From positions 186,001 to 250,000 of the forward strand of contig NZ_LR215043.1 in assembly GCF_900660705.1 (NCBI RefSeq): a stretch of DNA of 64,000 nucleotides. The letters are read 5' to 3'. Position numbers and translations under genes: made by a program. The notes below the pieces were generated by a model. The model was not told where the DNA came from. It was given only the letters and a program-made list of their open reading frames with translations, and did not search any database. This DNA is from Mycoplasmopsis columbinasalis. Its GTDB lineage: Bacteria > Bacillota_I > Bacilli_A > Mycoplasmatales > Metamycoplasmataceae. Positions within the stretch are counted from its first letter, which is position 1, and each line of letters opens with the position of its first letter. Shown piece after piece: positions 37,430 to 49,413 of the stretch.

Positions 37430-38381
37430 TTTTCCGCTCCTTATTTAGTCAACTTCTTTGTTTTATATGTTTTCAAATGTATCAACCTTGTGTTTTTTCT
37501 TCAATCAAGTTATTTCATACGTCGCTTAGTGTGTCAAAAAGTAAAAGAAAAAGCAAGAAAATTAATAGTTTAAAAAATAAAAAACACAATAGTACATTAA
37601 TTTCATTACTTTCAATCATATTTATTAGTAACAAAGATTGCCCTGGGATTTGAAAAATTCTTTCAATTATGAAACTAAAACTTGAAACTAAAATTAAAAT
37701 TCCAAACGCATTACCAGCTAAATTTGTGCAAATATTTTTAAAAATAGCTTTTCTAAAAATTGCAGTTGTACTCATACCATTAGCTTGCATTTGCACAATA
37801 TAACTTTCTGTATAACTCTTTATTATAGTGTTTTTCGTAATCGTAGAAATTATGCTTACTGGTACAACCAATAATAAAATGATTGGAAAAATCAATGACG
37901 CAATTGTTCAATTCAACCCTAAAACAGATGGTTTTAAAAACATAACTGGTAAATCATTGTTTTGAGCTACAACTATTAATATTGGAGCTAAAACAAAGGT
38001 AGGAATGGCAATTGCACCAAAGACAAAAAAGGATAATATCAAATCACTGCTTTTGTTATTTTTGTAACCCATTACTAAACCAATCGTAAGACCTACTAAA
38101 ACGGAAATAACTAAAGTTGTGCTCACAAACAAAAAGCTTCATTGATAATAATTTCAAAACAAAGTCAATGGACTGCTAAAAGCATCAGCAATAGTGGTAT
38201 TGTAAAGCTGACCAAAACCTTTGCTTAAATTATTTAAAAAAAGAAAGAACCCTTCTAAAATCGACACCGTTTGTGTTTTGTTCAATAATAAAAAGAAAAA
38301 AACATAGCCCAAAAATAAAGCTATGCTGAATGTAACAGCTAAAAGAAAGATTTTTTTAGTTAAATATTTAGCAAAATTCAT
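37410..38381 (-). CDS. Opp/Dpp-type ABC permease (OppB-like), second locus
   Basis: 323 residues. N-terminus MNFAKYLTKKIFLLAVTFSI, an OppB-like GYKNNKSSDLILSFFVFGAI segment, and the coupling loop SYIVQMQANGMSTTAIFRKAIFKN. The family FxIPGxG motif is recognisable as IFQIPGQSLL. Several TGA codons read as Trp. It begins 12 bases after the HPr gene. Shorter than OppB of the main operon (383). Confidence 0.85.
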
Positions 38382-38393
38382 TTGCCTTTCTTT

Positions 38394-38690
38394 CTACAAA
38401 TTTAATTCTTCTTGACTCGCTACTCCGTGCTTAAGTAAAACTTCTTTGATTGAACTAAGCGCGTCTTGCTCCTTGTCACTACCAGATGCTTTAAAAGTAA
38501 TTTTATCGCTTTTGCGAATTGGGAGTGATAGCAAGCTCATAATTGATTTGGCATTTGCTTCAAGGTTATTTTTTTTCATAACAACCTTAATTTCACAATT
38601 ATTGTATTTTGATGCTACAGATGATACCGCTGTTGCTCAACGCGCGTGCATACCCATTGGGTCCTGCACTGTAATAGTAAATGCCTTCAT
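38394..38690 (-). CDS. ptsH: Phosphocarrier protein HPr with an atypical active-site loop
   Basis: 98 residues (usual about 88). The phosphate-accepting His15 is in GMHARWAT, where nearly all HPr proteins have HARPA: the conserved Pro18 is Trp, coded by TGA. The regulatory serine site is present (Ser49 in NAKSIMSLLSL, equal to Ser46 elsewhere). HPr passes phosphate from enzyme I to PTS EIIA domains. The ATG at 38690 has AAAGGA upstream and a TATAAT at 38741-38746. Unusually, it heads an operon with an Opp-like permease pair and lipoprotein. A diverged HPr-like regulator is an alternative to the canonical carrier. Confidence 0.85.
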
Positions 38691-38740
38691 TTTATCCTTT
38701 CAGATTGTTCAATGTACTATATAAATATATAAGTATAAAT

Positions 38741-38746
38741 ATTATA
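38741..38746 (-). promoter_or_regulatory. -10 box of the HPr-permease operon
   Basis: TATAAT on the minus strand giving a leader of about 45 bases before ptsH. No good -35. Confidence 0.5.
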
Positions 38747-38807
38747 ATACAAACAAAATAACTATAAGAATTCAGTAACTAACTTGATTTTATGTCTAAT
38801 TTTCAAA

Positions 38808-38828
38808 TAGTACTATAACATAGGCATA
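38808..38828. repeat. Intergenic 21-bp dyad, copy 5
   Basis: TA, core CTATAACATAG (38813-38823), TA at 38827-38828. About 65 bases upstream of the ptsH -10 box. Confidence 0.6.
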
Positions 38829-38860
38829 TATTTTGATTCAGTAGTGAAAAAGTGTTTTTT

Positions 38861-38886
38861 AAAAAAATAGGTTTGGCGTAAACCTA
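38861..38886 (-). terminator. Terminator of the RNase J-like gene
   Basis: On the minus strand stem TAGGTTT/AAACCTA with loop ACGCC, followed by T7. Confidence 0.85.
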
Positions 38887-38939
38887 AATTTTTATTTCAG
38901 AAAAGATTTCGAAACTACGATTTCGTCATCATTTAAAAA

Positions 38940-40592
38940 TTAGCTAATTTGTTGAAATGTCACCACTACAAGTGGTTCTTTGTCATAATTTTTGAAAATT
39001 TTTCTTTTAATAACTTGACGTGCTCTGTTTTGTAATTCTTTGATATTAGCAAATTTTTCCTCTTCAAGAATTTTTAAAATTACTTGTTTAATTAATTCTG
39101 AAGCATCTTTTTTTGCTTCTTTGCTAATCGACCCAACGAAATTAATTTGAATTTTAGAAACTAGTTTTTTAGTTTTAGAATCGAATAAAACGCTCACGAC
39201 AATTACACCTTCACGCCCTAAAACTTCACGTTCCATCACGACTTCAGAAGATATATCACCAATTCCGTAACCGTCGATAATGGTTTCACCAACTTCTTTG
39301 ACTTTTCCTTTTGAGGAAGCTAATTTGCCGTCAATAAAGTGAGCAATTCGACCATTTTGCAACACTAAAATTTGATTTTCTTTCATTTTGCATTCTTTGG
39401 CAATATATCTTTGTGCATCACTTAAATAACGATAAAGACCTTCGACTGGAATTACATATTGTGGTTTAGTCTTGGTTACTAGATCGATAATGTCTTGTCG
39501 TGCAGGACGGTGACGATAGAATTCAGAAGAAGAAACATCATAAATTTTAGAAGTAACTTTAGCAATTTCATCAAGTGTTAACGCTTCTAATTTTTCTAAC
39601 CCATTTACTGCTGGCGAAAGAAAAAGCACATTATCATTAGCGTTCAACGATAAAAAGACATCGTTTTTTTCAGTAATTCTTAGAAAACGACTAAAGAGAC
39701 GATTAATTGATCCAGTTACAAGCACAACAGCATTTGGTATTTTATTTGCGTTACGATAATCGATAGCATTTGGTCAATTTAATTTACTATAAGTATTTCT
39801 AATTAGTTCAAACACTTGACCGTAAGTTTTGCCATAAGTAACAACTGGACGTTTTGTTTTGTAAGCTAAGTCTAGAATTTGTTGAATTGATGCCATTTCT
39901 TCATCGTAAGCACTTACAATAATTCTTTCTTTTGGTCCTGCATTTAAAAAAACTTCTTTTATTGACTGTGGTAAAGCAATCTTTTCAATTGCTTTGCCAT
40001 TCAAATTTACTCTACCAGCATCAACAACTAAAGCTAAAAGTTTACGTTTAGTAAAATTTTTGGCTAAGCTATCAAAGCTTAACTTGCCATAAATACCTAA
40101 ATTTCCTTCAACAAAGTTAAACATAAAAAGTACATCACCATCTGGAGTAATAAAATCAAAACCTAAGCAACCAGGCATTGAACCAGCAATATCAATTGGT
40201 TGAATGAAAATGTCATCAAATTTCTTCACATCTTTGAGAACAAAAATTTTGTATGCAGCATTGCTAATACGATATTTAGACAAACGATCCAAAATCATTA
40301 ATTTGTTAAATTCAGAAGTGTAAATTTTTAAATTAGGAATTTGCATTAATAATCATGGCAAAGCACTAAAAGTATCACTTTTGACATCACTTATAAAAAT
40401 GCCTTGGATACGATCTTTGTTTTTGACTAAATAATCAAAATTTGGAATTAAAGTGTCAATTCCATTGGTTGAATTAATCGGAATTTTTGTTCCAGCATTG
40501 ATAATAAATATTTTTTCGTTTCACTCCAAAACATAGCAGTTTTTTTCATTTTCATCTAAACCGCCAAGAGCAAAGATACTAATATGATTCAT
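38940..40592 (-). CDS. RNase J-family protein lacking the metal-binding motif (RNase J2-like)
   Basis: 550 residues, the family length. The beginning (ALGGLDENEKNCYVLEW) and the middle (PVEGLYRYL; IDGYGIGDISSEVVMERE) follow RNase J, a metallo-beta-lactamase/beta-CASP nuclease that matures and degrades RNA. The catalytic HGHEDH motif reads DVKSDT at 69-74, the HVSGHA motif reads FYRHRPA, and PVHGEYRHL has become PVEGLYRYL. Every expected metal ligand I can locate is therefore lost. Some bacteria carry an active J1 and a weak J2 partner; this looks like an inactive J2-type subunit. The ATG at 40592 has GGAGAGCT. Confidence 0.85.
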
Positions 40593-40841
40593 AGCTCTCC
40601 TTTACTAAATTATTTCGCTGCAAAAATTATTCATTAGACAACACGTAAAAAATACTTTTTTATTATATATGAAATTCACTTTTGCTATGTTTTTTGCAAA
40701 TTACCTCTTATCAAAAACATTGGATTTAATTATCCGTAAAATAACCAAAAACTGCGATTTAAATGGTTTTTTTGTACATTTTCATTGCATTCTGAAGAAA
40801 AATGGTATTTAAATTAATAAGAATAATAAGAGTTAATTCTA

Positions 40842-40847
40842 TATAAT
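40842..40847 (+). promoter_or_regulatory. -10 box next to the uvrB start (near-leaderless)
   Basis: TATAAT ends nine bases before the ATG and there is no purine-rich ribosome site, so transcription would start at or within three bases of the start codon. The rest of the 264-base divergent gap (40593-40856) shows nothing else. Confidence 0.6.
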
Positions 40848-40856
40848 TCTTTTGCT

Positions 40857-42851
40857 ATGCATAAATATGAATTAGTCTCGAACTATAAACCTGCAGGACA
40901 CCAACCAGAAGCAATTGCTGAACTGGTAAAAAACATTAAAAATGGTGAAAAATACCAAGTTTTGCAAGGTATCACTGGGTCTGGTAAAACTTTTACGATC
41001 GCTAATGTGATTACCCATTTTGACCGCCCTGTATTAGTGCTTTCACACAACAAAACTTTGGCTTCACAACTTTATAGTGAACTAAGAGATTTTTTTCCAC
41101 ATAACCGTGTGGAATATTTTGTTTCATATTTTGATTACTATCGTCCTGAATATTATCACGTTGCTAGTGACTCATTCAGTGATAAGGTCTCGCAAACTAA
41201 TGCTGAATTAGACGCAATGAGAATGTCAGCAGCCAACGCACTCTTAACTCGCAATGACACAATTGTTGTTGCTAGTGTGTCGGCAATTTATGGCGCTTTA
41301 AACCCTAAAGAGTATTTAGATAACTTTTGACCAATTCGCGTTGGTATGCAAATTTCGCGCCGCGACTTTTTACATAAATTAGTCGTTTTACAATACCAAC
41401 ATAAAATCGATTTAACTGGTGGTTCTTATGACTCGAAAGGCGACTCTGTTTTTATTAAACAACTTGACACAAGCAAACACGTAATTCGTGTTGATTTTTT
41501 CGGTGACGAAATTGAGGAAATTTCGCTTGTTGATCCACTAAATAAAAAGATTATTGAACGGAAAGAATTTATTACGATCTTTCCCGCTCATGCCTATACT
41601 GTAGGTGTAGACATTGTCCAAGAAGCTGTAAGTAAGATTGAAAAAGAACTTGCTGAACGTGTGCAATATTTCCGTGAACGTAACAAATTATTAGAAGCAC
41701 AACGCATCGAAGAACGCACGAACCGCGATTTGGATGAACTCAAAGAAAATGGTTTTTGCTCAGGTGTGGAAAACTATTCTGTGTACTTTGACCGTCGCGA
41801 ACTCGGACAACGTCCTTACACATTGCTTGACTATATGGCTGATAAAAATCCTTTAGTTTTTATTGATGAATCACATATGATGATTCCTCAACTTAAAGCT
41901 ATGTATCGGGGCGATCGCGAACGAAAAGAAACCTTAGTAGAATATGGTTTCCGTTTACCAAGTGCTCTTGATAACCGTCCGCTCCGTTTTGACGAATTTG
42001 AAAGTTGTTTTGATTTTCAAACAGTTTTCATTTCAGCCACACCAGATGAATATGAATTAAATAAAACTTATGGCGCGATCACCCCTTTATGAATTCGTCC
42101 CACTGGCTTACTTGATCCTGTAATTGAAGTAAGACCAACTACTAATCAAGTCGAAGATATATACGATGAGTTGCAAAAACAAAAAGCTAAAAGCGAGAGA
42201 ACATTAATTTTGGCTACCACCAAACGTCTATCTGAAGAACTAACCAACTATTTCTTACAAAAGAAAGAAAAAATTGCTTATTTACACTCGGAACATAGTA
42301 CTTTTGAACGGAACACGATTTTACGCAAACTAAGAAAAGGTGTTTACGATGCTGTGATCGGCGTTAACCTCTTGCGGGAAGGAATTGACTTACCCGAAGT
42401 AAGTTTGATTATTATTTTAGATGCTGATAAGGAAGGTTTTTTGCGTTCCAAAACATCGCTCATTCAGATTGTTGGCCGGGCAGCACGGAATGCCAACGGG
42501 CGCGTGTTAATGTATGCTGATCATATTACGCAAAGTATGCAAGCTACTATTGACGACAATCGTACTAAGCGAGAAATACAAATTGCTTACAACCAAAAAC
42601 ATGGCATTGTGCCACGTACAATTCAAAAACCAATTCCTGAACCGATTCAAGATGATTCGAAAGTTTATGATGATTTGATGAAATTCTATCACCTCGAAGA
42701 ACCTAAAAAAGGTGACACTAAGAAAGTAAGTAAAAAACAAATTGTGACTAAACTTAAAGCTGAACTTGAACAAGCCAAAAAAGAACTTGATTTCGATCGT
42801 GCCAAAGAAATTTTTGATTTGTTAATTGAATTGGAAATGAATAACAAATAG
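40857..42851 (+). CDS. uvrB: Excinuclease ABC subunit B
   Basis: 664 residues. Walker [11 protein letters not shown], the beta-hairpin [15 protein letters not shown], helicase motifs [11 protein letters not shown] and [27 protein letters not shown], and [12 protein letters not shown]. The C-terminal UVR domain ([19 protein letters not shown]) contacts UvrC. It loads onto damage found by UvrA in nucleotide excision repair. Start at ATG 40857 because the frame begins [20 protein letters not shown] as in the family. Followed 11 bases later by uvrA. Confidence 0.97.
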
Positions 42852-42862
42852 GAGACAACCAG

Positions 42863-45703
42863 ATGTCAATTCGTGATGAAATAATAATTAAAGGTGCTCG
42901 TCAACATAACCTTAAGAATGTGTCTTTAACTTTGCCAAAAAACAAATTAATTGTTTTTAGTGGTTTATCAGGCAGTGGCAAGTCATCGCTGGCTTTTAAC
43001 ACAATCTATGAAGAAGCTAGACGTCGTTACATTGACTCGCTAGGAACTTATGCAATTCAATTTTTAGGTGGTACTTCTAAACCTGACGTTGACTCGATCG
43101 AAGGACTAAGTCCCTCAATTTCAATTGAGCAAGAGACAGCCAACAACAACCCTTATTCAACTGTGGGTACAGTGACCGAAATTTACGAGTATTTAAGATT
43201 ACTTTATGCTCGGATTGGCAAACCGTTTTGTCCCAACCACAACATTCCTATTGCTGCTCAAACTAACAAAGAAATTTTAAATTCAATTTTTACTTTGCCT
43301 GACCAAAGTCACGTTATGATTTTGAGTCCAGTAGTTGATAACGAAAAAGGTACCTTTGCCAAGTTGTTAGAAAAGTTACAACGTGACAACTTTACTAGAG
43401 TTAAAATTGACGGAGAAATCTATAAATTAGGTGAAGACATCGTGTTAGAAAAAAATAAAAAACACACCATTGACATTGTTGTTGACCGTATTGTGCTTAG
43501 TCAAACTAATTACAATCGCATCGCTGCAGCGGTGGAAATGGCACTGAAATATAGCCGTGGTTTAGTCAAAATTGAAACGCTTGATGGTGAAATTAAATTG
43601 TTTTCACAACAACACTCTTGCAAATTCAAAGATTTTGAAATGCCTAAAATTGAACCAAAACTCTTTTCCTTCAAGTCACTTGATGGCAGATGTTCAAGTT
43701 GTGAAGGGCGCGGTGTACACCTTAAGGCCGACTTTAACGCACTAGTACCTTATCCTTGACTTTCGATCGCGCAAGGCGCGATTAAAATCTTTGAAAATTC
43801 TGTTGGTTCAGAAAAAATTGAATGACAAGAATTCAACATTTTGTGTGATTTTTATAACATCGACATTTGGCAAACACCAATTGAAAGAATGTCTGAAGAA
43901 GAACTACAAATTATTAAAGAAGGTTCTCCAGATGAATTGGAATTTGACATTAAGTCTGAAAGCGGAAGCATCAGACGTTACAACCGCAGAATCGAAGGTA
44001 TTCTTACTAAAATTGAACGTAGATACCGTGAAACTTCAAGTGAACAAGTGCGAACTTGAATCAAACAATTTATGAGCACTTTCACTTGCAAAGATTGTAA
44101 GGGTACTAGACTAAATGCTAAAGCATTAGCCGTTCGCGTTGGTGACTATAACATAGCACAATTGAGTGAAATGACAGTTGACCAAGCGCTCGAAACCATC
44201 GAAAATTTAGACCTTAACGAAAAAGAACGCACCATTGCTGCCTTAGTTATTTCTGAACTTAAAAATCGTTTGTCTTTTTTACAAAATGTTGGTTTGAACT
44301 ATTTGACTTTAAATCGTAGTGCGGAAAGTTTAAGTGGGGGTGAAAGTCAACGGATTAAGTTAGCAACGCAAATTGGCTCTGCACTTACTGGCGTGATTTA
44401 CGTTTTGGATGAACCATCAATTGGTTTGCACCAAAGAGATAATGACAAATTAATTGCCACTTTACAAAAAATGGTGGAAATTGGTAATACTCTAATTGTT
44501 GTTGAACACGACGAAGATACAATTCGTGCGGCTGATTTTATTGTTGATATTGGCCCGCGCGCCGGTTCACACGGTGGCGAAATCGTTGCCCTTGGTAATT
44601 TAGAAGATATTAAAAATAATCCTAATTCACTCACAGGCCAATATCTTAGCGGTGTTCGTAAAATCGAAGTTCCTGAAGTTCGCCGCCCTGGTAAGGGTCA
44701 AAGCATCAGTGTGCTCGGCGCGCGGGAAAACAATTTAAAAAACATTGATGTGCATTTTCCACTTGGCAAATTTATTGCCGTCACAGGTGTAAGTGGTTCA
44801 GGTAAAAGTACATTAGTTAATTCTATTTTGGTTAATGGTCTTCTGAAAACATTGCGTGCTGTCACTACAAATATAAAAGTTGGTGCCTTTTCAAGTTTCA
44901 AAAACACCAAGGCCATTGATAAAGTAGTCCAAGTAACACAGGCACCAATTGGGCAAACTTCTCGTTCTAACCCCGCAACTTATACCGGAGTTTTTGACGA
45001 CATTCGTGCTATTTTTGCTAACACAACTGAAGCAAAAGTGCGAGGTTACCAAATGTCTCGTTTTTCTTTCAATATCGAAGGTGGTCGTTGTAAAAAATGC
45101 CAAGGGCACGGAACATTGCAAATTAAAATGCACTTTTTACCTGATGTTTACATCACTTGTGATGATTGTGAGGGTAATCGTTACAACCGCGAGACACTTG
45201 AAATTACTTACCACGGTAAAAATATTGCTGATGTGTTAAATTTAACAGTGGACGAAGCTATTGAATTTTTCCAAATGCGTGCAAACATTGTAAAAAGATT
45301 ACAAACTTTGCAAGATGTTGGGCTTGGTTACATTAAATTAGGACAATCGTCAACTACGCTTTCTGGTGGTGAGGCACAACGGGTAAAACTTGCAACTCAC
45401 TTGCAAAAGAAAGCTACTGGAAAAACACTTTTTGTTTTAGACGAGCCAACAACTGGTTTACACCCTTATGATGTGCAGAATTTACTAAATGTTTTAAACC
45501 GCATTGTTGATAATGGTGACACTGTGCTTGTGATTGAACATAACTTAGATGTGATCAAATGTGCTGACCACATCATTGATCTTGGTCCTGAAGGCGGTAG
45601 TCACGGCGGCCAAGTTGTTGCCACTGGTACACCCGAAGCTGTGGCACAAAATCCAAAAAGTTACACGGGAATTTATCTCCAAAAAGTACTCAAACAAGAT
45701 TAA
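42863..45703 (+). CDS. uvrA: Excinuclease ABC subunit A
   Basis: 946 residues. Two ABC ATPase halves: Walker [13 protein letters not shown] and [12 protein letters not shown], signatures [16 protein letters not shown] and [15 protein letters not shown]. Zinc-finger cysteines are visible in [10 protein letters not shown] and in KKCQGHG followed by CDDCEGN. The damage sensor of nucleotide excision repair. The start at 42863 has AGGAGACAACC, which overlaps the uvrB stop (TAGGAG), so the pair is one transcript. Confidence 0.97.
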
Positions 45704-45712
45704 GTCCATTTG

Positions 45713-45741
45713 TGCTTTGACCCTATGTCAAAGCATTTTTT
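45713..45741 (+). terminator. Terminator of uvrBA
   Basis: A 9-bp stem TGCTTTGAC/GTCAAAGCA with loop CCTAT, followed by T6, ten bases after the uvrA stop. Confidence 0.9.
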
Positions 45742-45778
45742 GTTTAATGCTAGTTCTTATAAAAATTACAAAAAATTT

Positions 45779-45808
45779 TTGATACGCACGGAACGGTTGT
45801 TATATAAT
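45779..45808 (+). promoter_or_regulatory. Promoter of rpsL-rpsG-fusA
   Basis: TTGATA (45779-45784), 18 bases, TATAAT (45803-45808). The clearest sigma-70-type pair in the window, about 100 bases before rpsL. Confidence 0.75.
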
Positions 45809-45911
45809 AACTTCGCTATTTGTTTAGCTACTTTTTTTATATTAAAAAATAATGATAACTTTAGTTTTTTGGACATTTAGATTAATTATTAAAACTAACG
45901 AAAGGAATTAA

Positions 45912-46328
45912 ATGCCAACAACAAATCAACTTGTTACAAGTGGAAGAGTTGATAAGGTTCGTAAGTCAAAAGCACCTGCTTTGAACTTAGCTTATAACTC
46001 ATTACACAAGAAACAGTTAAGGTTGTCAGCACCTTTTAAGAGAGGTGTATGTACTAGGGTGGCAACAATGACACCTAAAAAACCTAACTCAGCGATGCGT
46101 AAATACGCTCGTGTTAAATTATCAAACGGGATGGAAGTTACCGCTTACATCGGTGGTGAAGGCCACAACTTACAAGAACACTCAGTGGTGTTAATTAGAG
46201 GTGGTAGAGTTAAGGACTTACCTGGGGTTAGATATCACATCGTGCGTGGTACCCAAGACTTAGCTGGTGTTAACAACCGTAAACAAGGTCGTTCACTTTA
46301 CGGAACTAAAAGAGAGAAGAAAAGCTAA
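45912..46328 (+). CDS. rpsL: 30S ribosomal protein S12
   Basis: 138 residues. The conserved decoding-centre loops [20 protein letters not shown] and [18 protein letters not shown] are intact, with lysines and proline at the positions where streptomycin resistance arises elsewhere. ATG after AAAGGAATTA. First gene of the str operon (rpsL-rpsG-fusA). Confidence 0.98.
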   Translation: MPTTNQLVTSGRVDKVRKSKAPALNLAYNSLHKKQLRLSAPFKRGVCTRVATMTPKKPNSAMRKYARVKLSNGMEVTAYIGGEGHNLQEHSVVLIRGGRVKDLPGVRYHIVRGTQDLAGVNNRKQGRSLYGTKREKKS

Positions 46329-46352
46329 TTTTTAGCTAGATAGGAGAAACTT

Positions 46353-46823
46353 ATGTCAAGAAAAAAAAGTGCACCTGTGAGAGAAGTTTTAGCTGATCCA
46401 ATTTTTAATTCTGTTTTAGTCACAAAATTAATTAACACCATTATGCTTGATGGTAAAAAATCAATCGCCCAAGATATCCTTTACTCAGCTTTCAACATTG
46501 TGAAAGAAAAAACCAACAAAGACCCAATGGAAGTATTTTTACAAGCCATTGCTAACATCACACCACAATTAGAAGTAAGAACTCGTAGAGTTGGTGGTTC
46601 AAACTACCAAGTACCAACCGAAGTTTCTGACCGTCGTAAACAAACCTTAAGTTTAAGATGATTAGTTCAATACGCTCGTCTTAGAAACGAAAAAACTATG
46701 GACGTTAGACTTGCTAACGAAATTATTGACGCATCAAACAAAACAGGGGGAGCTATCAAAAAACGTGAAGACACACACAAAATGGCCGAAGCCAACCGTG
46801 CGTTTGCTCACTTTAGATGATAG
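46353..46823 (+). CDS. rpsG: 30S ribosomal protein S7
   Basis: 156 residues, the normal size, nucleating assembly of the 30S head. Family segments [17 protein letters not shown] and [12 protein letters not shown]. It ends in an in-frame TGA (Trp) followed by TAG, so the last residue is Trp156. AGGAG lies upstream of the ATG; the gap after rpsL is 24 bases. Confidence 0.98.
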
Positions 46824-46835
46824 GAAAAGAAACTT

Positions 46836-48926
46836 ATGGCTCGCGAATATCAATTAAAAGACTACCGTAACATCGGAATTATGGCGCACATTGACGCTGG
46901 TAAAACTACAACTACTGAACGGATTTTGCTCCACACTGGTAAAATCCACAAAATTGGTGAAACCCACGATGGTGCTTCACAAATGGACTGAATGGAGCAA
47001 GAACAAGAACGTGGTATCACCATTACCTCAGCTGCAACCACAGCTTACTGAAATGGTAAGAGAATTAACATCATTGACACCCCAGGACACGTGGACTTTA
47101 CTGTTGAAGTAGAACGTTCACTGCGTGTACTTGATGGTGCTGTGGCTGTTTTAGATGCTCAAAGTGGGGTGGAACCACAAACTGAAACTGTCTGAAGACA
47201 AGCAACTAACTACCGTGTGCCAAGAATTGTGTATGTTAACAAGATGGACAAAGCTGGTGCTGACTTCTTTGTGTCAGTCCGTAGTGTGCGTGAAAGATTA
47301 AATGCTAACGCAGTTGCTATCCAAGTGCCAATTGGTGCTGAGTCAAACTTCAACGGAATTATTGACTTGGTGGAAATGAAAGCTTGAGAATATGATGGCA
47401 AACCTGAAGAAATTGCCAAAGAAATCCCAATTCCAAGCGATCTTCAAGCTGTAGCTGAACAAAAACGTCAAGAATTAGTAGAAGCAGTTGCTGTTTTTGA
47501 CGACGAATTTATGATGCAAGTGATGGAAGGTCACAACCCAAGTGCTGAGGAACTTAGAAGCGTGATCCGGAAAGCAACTTTAACTAGTGAATTCTTCCCA
47601 GTTGTGTGCGGTACCAGCTTCAAAAACAAAGCAGTTAAGAAAATGCTTGACGCTGTGGTTGACTACTTACCATCACCACTTGATGTGCCAGCAATTAAAG
47701 CTGAACTTGATGGCAAAGAAATCGAAGTACCGGCAACTGATGACCATGATTTTGCCGCACTTGCTTTCAAAATTATGACCGACCCTTATGTAGGTTCGCT
47801 TACCTTCTTTAGAGTTTATGCTGGTGTCCTTAAAAAAGGTAGCTATGTATATAACTCAACTAAGGATGTCAAAGAAAGAATTGGTCGGATCATCCAAATA
47901 CACGCAAACTCACGTCAAGAAATTGATGAATGTTATGCTGGTGACATTAACGCTGCTGTAGGTCTTAAGTCAACTACTACTGGTGACACCTTAGTAGGCG
48001 AAAAATCACCACACTACATTCTTGAAAAAATGGTCTTTCCAGAACCTGTGATTTCACAAGCGCTTGAACCTGAATCAAAAGATGCAATGGAAAAACTTGC
48101 GCTTGGTCTCCAAAAATTAGCTGCTGAAGACCCTACTTTCAAAACCTACACTGACGATGAAACTGGTCAAACCATCATTGCTGGTATGGGTGAGTTACAC
48201 CTTGACATTATTGTAGACCGGCTTAGACGTGAACACGGAGTTAAAACCAAAGTTGGTGCACCACAAGTGTCATACCGTGAAACGATTACAAAATCAGCTG
48301 AAGTTGAAGGTAAACACGTAAAACAATCAGGTGGTAAAGGTCAATACGGTCACGTGTGAATTAAATTCGAGCCAAACCCAGACCAAGGTTTTGAATTCAT
48401 CGACAAAATTGTTGGTGGTAAGATTCCTAAGGAATACATCAAACCTATCCAAAAAGGTCTTGAAGACAAAATGGCAGCTGGTATTCTTGCTGGTTACCCA
48501 ATGATCGACATTAAAGCTACTCTTTATGATGGTTCATACCACGATGTTGACTCAAGTGAATTAGCTTACAAAATTGCAGCTTCCAAAGCTTTAACCAAAG
48601 CGAAAGATTTACTTGGTACTGTGTTACTTGAACCAATTATGGACGTAGCTGTGGTAATTCCTGAAGACTACTTTGGTGATGTAATGGGCGACCTTACTCG
48701 TCGTCGTGGTCAAATTCAAGATAACGAAACCAGAAACGACGGCGCACACGTGATTCGTGCCCTTGTGCCATTGAAAGAAATGTTTGGTTATGCTACTGAC
48801 ATTCGTTCAATGACTGCTGGTAGAGGTACCTACCAAATGCAATTCGATCACTATGAAAAATGTCCAAAGAACATCGCTGACGAAATCATCAAGCGTCGTA
48901 ACATTCAAGTTAAAGACGAAGACTAA
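46836..48926 (+). CDS. fusA: Elongation factor G
   Basis: 696 residues. GTPase motifs [14 protein letters not shown] (G1), [11 protein letters not shown] (G2), DTPGHVDFT (G3) and NKMDKAG (G4), followed by the usual domains II-V with YRETI and [10 protein letters not shown]. Drives ribosomal translocation. Starts 12 bases after rpsG with AGGAAAAG. There is no tuf gene after it, as is common in mollicutes; a terminator follows at once. Confidence 0.98.
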
Positions 48927-48934
48927 TTATGATC

Positions 48935-48968
48935 AAAAAAATGCTAGGCTTTGCCCTAGTATTTTTTT
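48935..48968 (+). terminator. Terminator of the str operon
   Basis: An 8-bp stem ATGCTAGG/CCTAGTAT (one G-T pair) with loop CTTTGC, flanked by A and T7. Confidence 0.88.
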
Positions 48969-49371
<403 letters not shown>

Positions 49372-49413
49372 GTGTGCAAACAAAACGTTCTTTTAAAAAA
49401 GAGGTAAAAAATT

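Noticed and set aside
45718-45738. A further near-copy of the dyad core (CTATGTCAAAG) after uvrA
   Set aside because: It is fully explained by the loop and right arm of the uvrA terminator and lacks the flanking TA pairs, so I left it out of the motif count.
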